From NCBI GenBank assembly GCA_030149365.1, contig JASBRP010000014.1, positions 1 to 64,000 on the forward strand: 64,000 nt of DNA. Direction: 5' to 3'. Both the position numbers and the translations under genes were made by a program. Below, in pieces: positions 36,891 to 46,660 of the stretch. The stretch comes from Solimonas sp. GTDB lineage: Bacteria > Pseudomonadota > Gammaproteobacteria > Nevskiales > Nevskiaceae. Positions within the stretch are counted from its first letter, which is position 1. Each line of letters starts with the position of its first letter. The notes under the pieces were generated by a model that was not told where the DNA came from, searched no databases, and worked only from the letters and a program-made list of their open reading frames with translations.

Positions 36891-36917
36891 ACGGGGCGCG
36901 AAAGCGCCCCGTTTTTC
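36891..36917 (+). terminator. Terminator of hsp20
   Basis: The perfect 9-bp stem ACGGGGCGC / GCGCCCCGT with a GAAA tetraloop is followed by TTTTTCG (36891-36917). Confidence 0.9.
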
Positions 36918-36996
36918 GTTGAGGCGCCATCTTGCACGCGCGCCAGGGCATCCCCATCTATGATGGCGACACTTTCACCCTTTTCCCGGAAGCACA

Positions 36997-37926
36997 GTGG
37001 AATACAAGGACTACTACAAGGTTCTCGGCGTCGCGCGGTCTGCCTCGACGGACGAGATCAAGCGCGCCTACCGCAAGCTGGCGCGTGAGTACCACCCGGA
37101 CAAGAACAAGGCCGCGGGTGCAGAGGACAAGTTCAAGGAGATCAACGAGGCCAACGAGGTCTTGAGCGATGCCGAGAAGCGCAAGGCCTACGACACGCTG
37201 GGCCCCAACTGGAAGGGCGGCCAGCAGTTCACGCCACCGCCGGGCTGGGAGTCGATGTTCGGTGGCGGCGGCCGCGGCCCGCGCGGCGGCGCTCGCGGTG
37301 GTCCCGGCTTCGGTGGTGGCGCCGGTGGCGGCAACTTCTCCGACTTCTTCTCGACGCTGTTCGGCGGCCAGATGGGCGGCATGGGCGGCGGCGGCTTCGA
37401 GGACATGGGCGGCGGCTTCGGCGGCGGCCAGCCGCAACCCAGCCGCGCCAAGATCGCCATCGCCCTGGAGGATTCCTACGAGGGGGCGCAGAAGACCTTG
37501 TCGGTCAACGGCCGCACGCTCAACGTGCGCATCCCCAAGGGCGTCACCGCCGGCCAGTCGATCCGGCTGTCCGGCCAGGGCAGCCACGGCGGCGACCTGC
37601 TGCTGGAGATCGAGTTCGCGCCGAACGAACGTTTCAAGCTCGACGGCCGCAACGTCACCGTGCACGTGAACCTGGCGCCCTGGGAGGCTGCACTGGGCGG
37701 CAAGGTGCCGGTGCCGACGCTGGGCGGCACGGTGGAGCTGACCATCCCCGCCGGCACGCAGACCGGCCGCAAGCTGCGCCTGAAGGGCCGCGGCCTGCCG
37801 GGCACCACGGCGGGCGACCAGATCGTCAACCTGCAGATCGTCACGCCGCCAGCCGAGGGCGACGAGGACAAGGCGTTCTACGAGGAGATGGCGAAGCGGT
37901 ATGCGGGGTTTGATCCGCGCGCTTGA
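36997..37926 (+). CDS. cbpA: DnaJ-like co-chaperone (CbpA type)
   Basis: A 309-aa J-domain protein. Residues 1-65 form the J domain with the HPD loop ([10 protein letters not shown]). A Gly/Phe-rich region at about 90-145 ([14 protein letters not shown]) follows, then two DnaJ C-terminal substrate-binding barrels. There is no zinc-finger cysteine cluster, which distinguishes CbpA from DnaJ. The start codon is GTG at 36997 ([11 protein letters not shown]), the conserved N terminus. It stimulates DnaK ATPase in relatives. No cbpM modulator is found next to it. Confidence 0.93.
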   Translation: MEYKDYYKVLGVARSASTDEIKRAYRKLAREYHPDKNKAAGAEDKFKEINEANEVLSDAEKRKAYDTLGPNWKGGQQFTPPPGWESMFGGGGRGPRGGARGGPGFGGGAGGGNFSDFFSTLFGGQMGGMGGGGFEDMGGGFGGGQPQPSRAKIAIALEDSYEGAQKTLSVNGRTLNVRIPKGVTAGQSIRLSGQGSHGGDLLLEIEFAPNERFKLDGRNVTVHVNLAPWEAALGGKVPVPTLGGTVELTIPAGTQTGRKLRLKGRGLPGTTAGDQIVNLQIVTPPAEGDEDKAFYEEMAKRYAGFDPRA

Positions 37927-37939
37927 TTCGATAGCAGCC

Positions 37940-38001
37940 TTGTAGGAGCCCGGTTGCTGGCGAAACGACCAACGAAGTCGCCAGCAAGCTGGCTCCTACA
38001 A
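37940..38001. repeat. Palindromic intergenic repeat (REP-like, third family)
   Basis: Arms 37940-37963 and 37978-38001 (TTGTAGGAGCC ... GGCTCCTACAA) are 24-base reverse complements with two mismatches. The core TGTAGGAGCC resembles pseudomonad REP sequences. It lies between cbpA and the terminator. Confidence 0.8.
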
Positions 38002-38015
38002 AAGGCCCCTGTGAG

Positions 38016-38050
38016 AACGAAGAAGCCCCGCATTGCGGGGCTTTTTCGTT
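38016..38050. terminator. Bidirectional terminator between cbpA and fbp
   Basis: Stem AAGCCCCGC/GCGGGGCTT within AACGAAGAAG...CTTTTTCGTT; 38016-38031 and 38035-38050. It provides T-runs for both convergent genes. Confidence 0.85.
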
Positions 38051-38064
38051 GCAGCAACGACGGC

Positions 38065-39075
38065 TTACTTGCCCGCCGCCTCGAGGTGATAGCGCGTCGC
38101 CACCTCGATCTCGTTCTTCGAGCCGAGGAACACCGGCACGCGCGGGTGCAGCGCGGTGGGCTGCACGTCGAGCATGCGCTGCAGGCCCGTGGTGGAGGCG
38201 CCGCCGGCCTGCTCGACGATGAAGCTCATCGGGTTGGCCTCATACATCAGGCGCAGCTTGCCCGGCTTGCTCGTGTCCTTGAGGTCCTTGGGGTAGATGA
38301 AGACGCCGCCACGGGTCAGGATGCGGTGCACGTCGGCCACCATGGAGGCGACCCAGCGCATGTTGAAGTCCTTGCCGCGCGGGCCGGTCTTGCCGGCCAG
38401 GAGTTCGGCGATGTACTTCTTCATCGGCTCCTCCCAGTGGCGCTGGTTGGACATGTTGATGGCGAATTCCTTGGTTTCCTCGGGAATCCTCATGTCCCGC
38501 TTGGTCATCAGGAAACTGCCCAGCTCGCGGTCCAGCGTGAACTCGTGCGTGCCGTTGCCCACGGTCAGCACCAGCAGGGTGCTGGGGCCGTAGACGGTGT
38601 AGCCGGCACAGACCTGGGTGCTGCCCTTCTGCAGGTAGTGCTCGACTTCCGGATCAACGACGCCGTCCGGGCAGTGCAGCACCGAGAAGATGGTGCCGAC
38701 GCTGATGTTGACGTCGATGTTGGACGAGCCGTCCAGCGGATCGTAGAGCAGCAGGAAGTTGCCCTTGGGATAGACGTTGGGGATCTTGACCGGATCGTCC
38801 ATTTCCTCGGAGGCGCAGCCGGCCAGGTGGCCGCCCCACTCGTTGGCTTCCAGCAGGATCTCGTTGGACAGCACGTCGAGCTTCTTCTGGGCCTCGCCCT
38901 GGATGTTGCCGGTGCCGGCGTCGCCCAGCACGCCGCCGAGGGCGCCCTTGCCGATGGAGTGGGAGATGCTCTTGCAGGCACGCGCGACGACCTCGATCAG
39001 CAGGCGCAGGTCGGCGTTGATGCGGCCGGCGCGCTGCTCCTCGATGAGGTAGCGGGTCAGGGAAATGGGTTTCAT
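38065..39075 (-). CDS. fbp: Fructose-1,6-bisphosphatase, class I
   Basis: A cytosolic Mg-dependent phosphatase that converts fructose-1,6-bisphosphate to fructose-6-phosphate in gluconeogenesis, 336 aa. The class I metal-site motif [19 protein letters not shown] is intact, as are [10 protein letters not shown], and later the substrate site [20 protein letters not shown]. Together with pckA at the other end of the window it covers both irreversible steps of gluconeogenesis. The gene stands alone. Confidence 0.97.
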   Translation of the reverse strand: MKPISLTRYLIEEQRAGRINADLRLLIEVVARACKSISHSIGKGALGGVLGDAGTGNIQGEAQKKLDVLSNEILLEANEWGGHLAGCASEEMDDPVKIPNVYPKGNFLLLYDPLDGSSNIDVNISVGTIFSVLHCPDGVVDPEVEHYLQKGSTQVCAGYTVYGPSTLLVLTVGNGTHEFTLDRELGSFLMTKRDMRIPEETKEFAINMSNQRHWEEPMKKYIAELLAGKTGPRGKDFNMRWVASMVADVHRILTRGGVFIYPKDLKDTSKPGKLRLMYEANPMSFIVEQAGGASTTGLQRMLDVQPTALHPRVPVFLGSKNEIEVATRYHLEAAGK

Positions 39076-39134
39076 GGGTTACGGGGTGTGGGTGAGGTGG
39101 CGCATTTTAGCGCGCCTGAAGGCATCATTCGCAC

Positions 39135-40391
39135 ATGAACTCCCGCAACACCGATGTGCTGATCCTCGGCGGGGGGGTGATCGGCCTGGTTTCCGCCCTG
39201 CGCCTGCTCCAGGCCGGCCGCAGCGTCACCATCCTGGAACGCAAGACCGTGGGCGCGGGCAGCTCCCATGGCAACTGCGGCACCATCACCCCCAGCCATG
39301 CCGCCCCCCTGGCGGCACCCGGCGTGATCCAGCTGGCCCTGAAATGGATGACCCAGGCTGATGCGCCCTTCTACGTGCGCCCCCGGGCCGACTGGCGCCT
39401 GCTGGGCTGGCTGACGCGCTTCGCCCGCCGCGCCAACGGCCGGGACTACCTGGCCGGCATGCATGCCAAGGCCCTGCTGCTGAACCGCTCGCGCGCCCTG
39501 CTGGAGCAGCTGGTGCGCGACGAGGGCCTGGCCTGCGAGTTCCAGACCGGCGGCACCATGTACGTGTTCCGCGACCCGCAGGCGATGGAACTGGCCAATC
39601 CCCTGCTCCAGCCCCTGCTGGCCGAAGGCGTGGAGGCCCGCATCGTCGATGGGGCCGGCGCCCGCGAACTGGAGCCGGCGCTCAATGACAGCATCGTCGG
39701 CGGGCACTACTACCCCAACGACGCCCACCTGCGCCCGGAGCGCTATGTGGACGAGCTGGCGCGCCGCGTGCGCGAGTTGGGCGGCACGATCCTGGAGGGC
39801 GAGGACATCAGCGGCTTCGAGCGCCAGGGCGACCGCATCAGCGCGGTGGTCACGACAGCAGGCCAGCGCCACACCGGCCGCGAGGTGCTGATGGCCCTGG
39901 GCGCCTGGACGCCCCTGATGGGGCGCCAGCTGCGGCTGGACCTGCCGATCCAGCCGGGCAAGGGCTACTCGATCACCATGGAGAACCCGAAGGCCTGGCC
40001 GCGCCTGCCGCTGGTGCTCAAGGAGCGCGGGGTCTGCGTGACCGGCTGGGAGAGCGGCTACCGCCTGGGCAGCACCATGGAATTCTCGGGCTACGACGAC
40101 TCGCTCAACCGCACCCGCCTGGACGCCCTGCGCCGAGCCGCCGGGGAGTACCTGCGCGAACCCCTGGGCGAGCAGGTCCGCGAGGAGTGGTTCGGCTGGC
40201 GGCCGATGGTCTACGACGACCTGCCCCTGATCGGCCGCGCCCCGCGCTGGGACAACCTCTGGCTGGCCACCGGCCATGGCATGCTCGGCGTGACGATGTC
40301 GGCGGTAACCGGCGAGCTGATCAGCCAGCTCATCACCGGTGCCGCGCCCAGCATCGACCCGAAGATCGTCGCACCCGACCGCTTTGCCTGA
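39135..40391 (+). CDS. FAD-dependent oxidoreductase, D-amino-acid dehydrogenase-like
   Basis: A DAO-superfamily flavoprotein of 418 aa. The N-terminal FAD fold is LILGGGVIGLVSALRLLQAG, with the GAGSSHGNCGTITPSHAAPLA segment typical of DadA-type enzymes, and the C-terminal WFGWRPMVYDDLPLIG and GHGMLGVTMS motifs. It likely deaminates a D-amino acid with electrons to quinone. The substrate is not fixed, and it may be a proline-related or other oxidase. It is divergent from fbp by 59 bases. The thioesterase starts 10 bases after its stop. Confidence 0.87.
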   Translation: MNSRNTDVLILGGGVIGLVSALRLLQAGRSVTILERKTVGAGSSHGNCGTITPSHAAPLAAPGVIQLALKWMTQADAPFYVRPRADWRLLGWLTRFARRANGRDYLAGMHAKALLLNRSRALLEQLVRDEGLACEFQTGGTMYVFRDPQAMELANPLLQPLLAEGVEARIVDGAGARELEPALNDSIVGGHYYPNDAHLRPERYVDELARRVRELGGTILEGEDISGFERQGDRISAVVTTAGQRHTGREVLMALGAWTPLMGRQLRLDLPIQPGKGYSITMENPKAWPRLPLVLKERGVCVTGWESGYRLGSTMEFSGYDDSLNRTRLDALRRAAGEYLREPLGEQVREEWFGWRPMVYDDLPLIGRAPRWDNLWLATGHGMLGVTMSAVTGELISQLITGAAPSIDPKIVAPDRFA

Positions 40392-40401
40392 GAGCCTGTC
40401 C

Positions 40402-40854
40402 ATGGACCGCATCAACCCGGACTACACCGCCGCGCTGTACGAGCTGGTCAATGGCGCGGCGTTCCCCAAGCACATCGCCTTCCGCCTGGCGCAGATCGAC
40501 TTCGACAGCTGCCGCATCGACCTGGACGTGCTGCCGCAGCACTTCCAGCCTTTCGGCATCGTCCATGGCGGCGTGCTGGCGACGCTGATCGACACCGCGA
40601 CGTTCTGGGCCGGCTTCATGCGCCTGCCGGCCGATGCGGGGCTGGTGAACGTGGATTTGAAGCTGAACTACCTGAAGCCGGCCATGGGCGGCCTGCTGAA
40701 GGCCGAGGGCCGCTGCATCCGCCCGGGGCGGCAGATCAGCTACACCGAGGCCTATGTGCGCGACGAAAAGGGCGAGTTGCTGGCCCACGGCACGTCGACG
40801 CTGATGGCGCTGCCCGGCAAGGGCCTGAAGATCGCGCCGGCGAAGTTTCTCTAG
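40402..40854 (+). CDS. PaaI-family hotdog thioesterase
   Basis: An acyl-CoA thioesterase-like hotdog protein, 150 aa. The conserved catalytic segment is FGIVHGGVLATLIDTATFWA with a HGGVLATLID helix, followed by VNVDLKLNYLKPA and a C-terminal GTSTLMAL strand. The substrate is unknown. The start at 40402 follows the oxidase stop by 10 bases. Its TAG stop codon lies in the CTAG that begins the palindromic element at 40851, so the final codon boundary coincides with the element edge. The protein seems complete for the family. Confidence 0.9.
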   Translation: MDRINPDYTAALYELVNGAAFPKHIAFRLAQIDFDSCRIDLDVLPQHFQPFGIVHGGVLATLIDTATFWAGFMRLPADAGLVNVDLKLNYLKPAMGGLLKAEGRCIRPGRQISYTEAYVRDEKGELLAHGTSTLMALPGKGLKIAPAKFL

Positions 40855-41120
40855 GGCCTGTTAACGCTACCGCGATCACTGCGATGCCCCCGGATTTGCG
40901 GCCAGGCACTGCGCGAGGAGGGAGCTTGGTGGTTCCAAGTAACCGAGGAGCAACACCGCATGGCCGCAAATCCGGGGGCACCTGAAGGGCGGGATCGTTT
41001 TGGCGCATGGCGTTGTCCCGCCCCGCTTATGTACGTTGAGTACACCGCGCGTGACGGGACTTAGCCCTGCGCCAAAACGGTCTCCGTTGCAGCGATTGCG
41101 GTAGTGTTAACAGGCCCTAG
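40851..41120. mobile_element. 270-bp compound palindromic element (MITE-like)
   Basis: Ends are near-perfect inverted repeats of about 32 bases (CTAGGGCCTGTTAACGCTAC at 40851 onward; the 3' end at 41120 read backwards differs at three of the first 32 positions). Inside are nested hairpins. One has a perfect 20-bp stem (40885-40904 with 40961-40980, TGCCCCCGGATTTGCGGCCA) holding a smaller CTTGG/CCAAG hairpin. A second has a 12-bp stem (40996-41007 with 41068-41079, CGTTTTGGCGCA), with GTCCCG/CGGGAC and TGTAC/GTACA inside. No ORF is credible. CTAG stands at both ends, and both flanking genes use it as their TAG stop. Confidence 0.8.
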
Positions 41121-41539
41121 CCCCCGATCCGCGGCAGCATCTGCGTCCATACCATGGCGTGCTCCTGCGCATGCTGCGCAGACGGCAGACCATCATGGGT
41201 GAGTGTGAGGCGCGTGCCCTGCCCCTGCGGCTGCAGGTCCAGCGTGATGATGGACTCGCGCAGGTCGGTGCCCGGGGATATCCAGGTGAACATCAGGCGG
41301 CTGGGGCGATCGATCTCCAGGTAGGCGCCGCGCAGCGGCACCTCATCGCCGGCGCATTGCAGGCGTATCTCGAAGGCTCCACCGACACGCCGGTCGATCT
41401 CGACACCGCTCGGGGGCTCCGCCTCCATGCGCAGCCATTGCGACAGCGCCTCCGGCCGGAGCCAGGAATCGAAGACCTCGCCCAGCGGCAGGCCGTAGTC
41501 CTGGCTGACGCTGACGCTGTGGAGTACCGGTCGCTGCAT
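41117..41539 (-). CDS. SRPBCC-fold AHSA1-like protein, C terminus set by the element
   Basis: A START/SRPBCC-fold protein of the AHSA1 (activator of Hsp90 homologue) family, 140 aa. The family pattern is visible: PLGEVFDSWLRPEALSQWL, VGGAFEIRL, GAYLEIDRPSRLMFTW and the TLTHDGLPS loop. The C-terminal helix ends early (HAMVWTQMLPRIGG) where the usual helix runs a few residues further. Its stop TAG (41119-41117) is inside the palindromic element, so the insertion may have trimmed the tail. The ligand is unknown. Confidence 0.87.
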   Translation of the reverse strand: MQRPVLHSVSVSQDYGLPLGEVFDSWLRPEALSQWLRMEAEPPSGVEIDRRVGGAFEIRLQCAGDEVPLRGAYLEIDRPSRLMFTWISPGTDLRESIITLDLQPQGQGTRLTLTHDGLPSAQHAQEHAMVWTQMLPRIGG

Positions 41540-41590
41540 GCTGCCTCTCCCCGTCGCTGGAAGGCATTCAAACGGTTCTGGCGCATAAAA

Positions 41591-41618
41591 ACAACAAGGC
41601 CCCGTTTCCGGGGCCTTG
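41591..41618 (-). terminator. Terminator of groESL
   Basis: On the minus strand the perfect stem CAAGGCCCCG/CGGGGCCTTG (41609-41618, 41595-41604) is followed by TTGTTTTTATG-like U-rich sequence, 83 bases past the groL stop. Confidence 0.85.
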
Positions 41619-41650
41619 AAGTAACAGCTTGCTTCGTTGGAGGACCGCCC

Positions 41651-41677
41651 GCCCTTCGACAGGCTCAGGGCGAACGG
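41651..41677. repeat. Dispersed small palindromic repeat
   Basis: GCCCTTCGACAGGCTCAGGG followed by CGAACGG; CGCCCT and AGGGCG form a stem. It ends in GAACGG like the repeat at 58058. Similar units are common intergenic sequences in many proteobacteria. Confidence 0.55.
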
Positions 41678-41700
41678 TCTTCCGGCCGCAGGGGATTTCC

Positions 41701-43356
<1,656 letters not shown>

Positions 43357-43372
43357 TTAACGAATCAGTGAC

Positions 43373-43660
43373 TTAGGCAACGACGGCGAGGATGTCATCC
43401 TCGCGCAGAACGACCAGGTCCTGGCCGTCGATACGCACTTCGGTGCCCGAATACTTGCCGATCAGGACGGTGTCGCCCTTCTTGACGTCGGGAGCGTGGA
43501 CCTTGCCGTCGTCGCTACGCTTGCCCGGGCCCACTGCAATGACTTCAGCCTTCAGCGGCTTCTCGGCAGCGGCGTCGGGGATGATGATGCCGCCGGCGGT
43601 CTTCTTCTCTTCTTCCAGACGCTTGACGATCACGCGATCGTTCAACGGGCGCAGACTCAT
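43373..43660 (-). CDS. groES: Co-chaperonin GroES (10 kDa)
   Basis: The heptameric lid of GroEL, 95 aa. The sequence carries [20 protein letters not shown], the mobile loop [24 protein letters not shown] and [19 protein letters not shown], all standard. It is the first gene of the operon. The ribosome site GGGAGA lies before the ATG. A CIRCE-like operator and sigma-70 promoter lie about 70-125 bases upstream. Confidence 0.98.
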   Translation of the reverse strand: MSLRPLNDRVIVKRLEEEKKTAGGIIIPDAAAEKPLKAEVIAVGPGKRSDDGKVHAPDVKKGDTVLIGKYSGTEVRIDGQDLVVLREDDILAVVA

Positions 43661-43731
43661 GATAAATCTCCCAGATTCAAGGGGTTATAAATAGATTGGC
43701 GAATGCTTCGGGCTTCATCGCTGGCGCGCTG

Positions 43732-43758
43732 TTAGCACTCGCCGCACGAGGCTGCTAA
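43732..43758. promoter_or_regulatory. CIRCE-like HrcA operator before groES
   Basis: TTAGCACTC - 9 bases - GGCTGCTAA. The left half-site is a perfect match to the CIRCE consensus (TTAGCACTC-N9-GAGTGCTAA). The right half-site differs at two of nine positions. Position and spacing support HrcA repression of groESL. hrcA itself is not in the window. Confidence 0.85.
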
Positions 43759-43786
43759 TTCTTGAGGACGGGCCCAGCAGATTCAA
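43758..43786 (-). promoter_or_regulatory. Sigma-70-type promoter of groESL
   Basis: On the minus strand TTGAAT (43786-43781) and AAGAAT (43763-43758) are separated by 17 bases. The CIRCE-like site begins at the -10 box, so bound HrcA would block initiation. CCCCTTGAA at the -35 also resembles a sigma-32 -35, but no good sigma-32 -10 is seen. Confidence 0.6.
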
Positions 43787-43962
43787 GGGGTAAAGTGAAG
43801 TTTCTTTGCTCGGGCACGGCCTGGTCCGGCCGCTCCGCGACAGGCCCGGGCTTGCCCTGCTGGTAGAAAACCCTCTCGTCTGAATGCGGTAATCAGCATG
43901 ATTTTCAAGCCTCTAGCATAGCCCCGACAGCGTGGCCGCCCGAGCCGCGCGCGGGGGAGAAC
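43787..43962. other. Intergenic region before the GH3 gene
   Basis: The full gap between groES and the GH3 gene is 302 bases. Beyond the groESL control region, this part shows no convincing gene, repeat or terminator, apart from a short CGGGCACGGCC/GGCCGCTCCG stretch and a GGGGGAGAAC ribosome site just before the GH3 ATG. Confidence 0.6.
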
Positions 43963-46245
43963 ATGATCATCCGGAACTACCGGAAGCCCGGCGGCCTTGT
44001 CGCCGGCATCGCCTTTGGCCTGATGCTGAGCGCCTGCGGTTCGTCCGACCCGGTGGGGACGACGGGCCAGCCGCCCCTGCCCGGCCTGGGCCCCAGCCGC
44101 TGTGGCGACGTCCAGACCCGGCCCTGGTGCGATACCCGCCTGAGCCCGGCGGAGCGCACGGCGCTGCTGCTCGGCGAGATGACGCTGTCGCAGAAACTGA
44201 GCCTGCTGGGCGGGGACAACATCATTGCCGCCGCCACCGGCGATCCCTACGTGGGCATCAGCGAGGGCATCCCGGAGCTCGGCATCCCCGACCTGCGCAT
44301 GTCCGACGGCCCGGTGGGCGTGCGCGGCAGCCCGGCCACCGCCTTTCCCACGCCGCTGGCGCTGGCCTCGAGCTTCAACCCGGAACTGGCGCGGCGCACC
44401 GGCAAGGCCGTGGCCAACGAGGTGCGCCACAAGGGCAACGACCTGCTGCATGCGCCGGTGCTGGACATCATGCGCAACCCGCTGGCGGGGCGAACCTTCG
44501 AGACCTACGGCGAGGATCCCTATCTGGCCGAGCGGCTCGGCGTAGCCTGGATCCAGGGTGCGCAAACCGAGGGGATCATGGCCAACGTCAAGCACTACGC
44601 CATGAACACCCAGGAGGGCCAGATCGGCCTGCCGCCGATCACCTCGCTGGTTGGCGGGCGCCAGCTGGTCAACCACGTCATCGACGAGCGCACGCTGCGC
44701 GAGATGCACCTGGCGCCGTTCGAGGCGGCGATCCACGAAGCGGACGTGGCGTCCTTCATGTGCGCCTATGGCTTCGTCAACGGCGCGGCGGCCTGCGGCA
44801 GCCACTTCCTGCTGCAGCAGGTGCTGCGCCAAGAGTGGGGTTTCGACGGCTTCGTGGTGTCCGACTACGTGCTGGCGGTGAAGGACACGGTGCTGTCGCT
44901 CAACAACGGCACCGAGATCGAGATGCCGCTGGGCATGTTCTATACGCCGCTGCTATTGCAGACGGCGGTGCTCACCGGCCTGGTGTCGATGGAGACGGTG
45001 GATACGCGCGTCGGCAACATCCTGCGCACGCTGTTCCGCTTCGGCTTCTTCGACCGCGCGGACTACGTGCGCAACGACGATCTCGTCGATGTCGAAGGAC
45101 ACGCCGCGGTGGCCCGCGAAACCGCCGAGCAGGGCGCGGTGCTGCTGCGCAACAACGGCGTGCTGCCGCTGGATGCCGCCGCGCTGGGGAAGATCGCCGT
45201 GATAGGCCGCTCCGCGGTGGAACGCCCCAGCGGCGGCGGTTCTTCCGCGGTGGTGCCGCTGCGCTTCGTGGCACCGCGGGATGCCCTGGCCGCGCGTGCC
45301 GGCGGCGCCGAGACGCTGTACAACGACGGCAGCGATGCCGCGGCCGCCGCAGCGCTGGCCGCCACGGCGGACGTGGCCATCGTCTTCGTGTCGGACAAGG
45401 CCAGCGAGGGCGTGGACAAGACCTGCCTGTCGCTCGACTGCCCGGCCCTGCCGCTGTCGGTGCTGGTACCCGGCCTGCCGAAGCTTGGCGGCAAGCCGCA
45501 GGACGCGTTAATTGCGGCGGTGGCCGCCGCCAACCCGAATACGGTGGTAGTGCTGCAGGTGGCCGGCCCGGTGCTGACGCCGTGGCGGGACCAGGTGGCC
45601 GCGATGCTGGTGGCCTGGTACCCGGGCCAGGAAGCCGGCGATGCATTGGCCCATGTGCTGTTCGGCGATACCGATGCAGGCGGGCGGCTGCCGCTGAGCT
45701 TCCCCAAGGCCGAGGGCGACACACCCACGGCGGGCAACCCGCTGCGCTATCCCGGCGTGGCCAACCAGGCCTTCTATACAGAGGGCATCTTCACCGGCTA
45801 TCGCTGGTACGACGAACAGCAGGTGGAACCCGCCTTCCCGTTCGGCTACGGCCTGTCGTACACGCAGTTCGCCTATGAAGGACTGCAGCTGGAGGCCCGC
45901 AACGGCCAGTTGCAGGCCAGCCTGACGGTACGCAATACCGGTACCCGTGCCGGCTGGGCCACGCCGCAGCTCTACCTGGGGCTGCCGTCACCGTCGGAGT
46001 CGGTACCTCAACCGCAACGGGTGCTGAAGGGATTCTCGCGGCACTGGCTGGCACCGGGCGCCTCGGCGCGCGCCAGCTTCGTCCTCGAGCAGCGCGCATT
46101 CTCTTATTGGGATGTGGAAACCGGCGGCTGGAAGATTGCCGATGGCTGCTATGCGATCACGGCTGGTGCGCATTCGCGCGATCTGCCGCTCAATGCCACG
46201 GCGACGTGGACGCAGGGAGCGCTGAGCGTCGGCGGCTGCGATTGA
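43963..46245 (+). CDS. Glycoside hydrolase family 3 lipoprotein (beta-glucosidase-like)
   Basis: An exported beta-glycosidase of 760 aa. The signal ends in the lipobox LSAC (residues 21-24), so it is a lipoprotein. The GH3 N-terminal barrel holds LGIPDLRMSDGPVG, the acid-base region GRTFETYGEDPYL, NVKHYAMN, and the nucleophile region GFDGFVVSDY with Asp301. A C-terminal GH3_C sandwich and a fibronectin III-like domain (VRNTGTRAGWATPQLYLGLP) complete the classic architecture. It likely cleaves beta-glucosides. No SusCD, TonB receptor or sugar transporter is adjacent, and the gene is isolated. Confidence 0.92.
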   Translation: MIIRNYRKPGGLVAGIAFGLMLSACGSSDPVGTTGQPPLPGLGPSRCGDVQTRPWCDTRLSPAERTALLLGEMTLSQKLSLLGGDNIIAAATGDPYVGISEGIPELGIPDLRMSDGPVGVRGSPATAFPTPLALASSFNPELARRTGKAVANEVRHKGNDLLHAPVLDIMRNPLAGRTFETYGEDPYLAERLGVAWIQGAQTEGIMANVKHYAMNTQEGQIGLPPITSLVGGRQLVNHVIDERTLREMHLAPFEAAIHEADVASFMCAYGFVNGAAACGSHFLLQQVLRQEWGFDGFVVSDYVLAVKDTVLSLNNGTEIEMPLGMFYTPLLLQTAVLTGLVSMETVDTRVGNILRTLFRFGFFDRADYVRNDDLVDVEGHAAVARETAEQGAVLLRNNGVLPLDAAALGKIAVIGRSAVERPSGGGSSAVVPLRFVAPRDALAARAGGAETLYNDGSDAAAAAALAATADVAIVFVSDKASEGVDKTCLSLDCPALPLSVLVPGLPKLGGKPQDALIAAVAAANPNTVVVLQVAGPVLTPWRDQVAAMLVAWYPGQEAGDALAHVLFGDTDAGGRLPLSFPKAEGDTPTAGNPLRYPGVANQAFYTEGIFTGYRWYDEQQVEPAFPFGYGLSYTQFAYEGLQLEARNGQLQASLTVRNTGTRAGWATPQLYLGLPSPSESVPQPQRVLKGFSRHWLAPGASARASFVLEQRAFSYWDVETGGWKIADGCYAITAGAHSRDLPLNATATWTQGALSVGGCD

Positions 46246-46254
46246 GCCCGGCGC

Positions 46255-46491
46255 TCAGCGCTGCGCAATGCGGGAGGGGTCCTCGCCACGCGCGACGCGC
46301 TCGAAGCAGTCGATCTTCTGCGCCCGGCTGCCCAGGGCGTCGCAGTAGTCCAGGGCTTCGACGGCGCCGAGTGGCGCACGCAGCGATGCCTCGGGCTGGA
46401 TGCTGGAACGCGCCAAGGCGTCGCCGCCGCAACCGGACAGCATCACCAAGGCAGTCATTCCGAACAGCAGGCAGATGGGTTTGGGCGTCAT
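46255..46491 (-). CDS. Small lipoprotein of unknown function
   Basis: A 78-aa predicted lipoprotein. The signal MTPKPICLLFGMTALVMLSG ends in the lipobox LSGC, followed by a short Ala/Gly stretch and a helical C-terminal part with two further cysteines (ALDYCDALGSRAQKIDCFER), which may form a disulfide. The start at 46491 gives the signal directly. An in-frame ATG at 46542 adds 17 unlikely residues. No family is recognised. The stop lies 10 bases beyond the convergent GH3 stop. Confidence 0.68.
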   Translation of the reverse strand: MTPKPICLLFGMTALVMLSGCGGDALARSSIQPEASLRAPLGAVEALDYCDALGSRAQKIDCFERVARGEDPSRIAQR

Positions 46492-46660
46492 GGTCGGTCC
46501 CTGTGGATCGCCCGATACGCCTAACACGGTCCGTTCCAACACCCGGACCGCTCCAACTTCTTGTTTTCAAAGGATCACGAACGCGGGGCATCGCGCAAAT
46601 CGCGCGAACACGCGGGCTGGGGATTGAAAGATGCATGGCCGCCAGCGGCGGCCGTCCACG

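Noticed and set aside
40861..41110. Small protein-coding genes inside the 270-bp palindrome
   Set aside because: Frames there are short, lack ribosome sites and are interrupted by symmetry; no credible protein is encoded.
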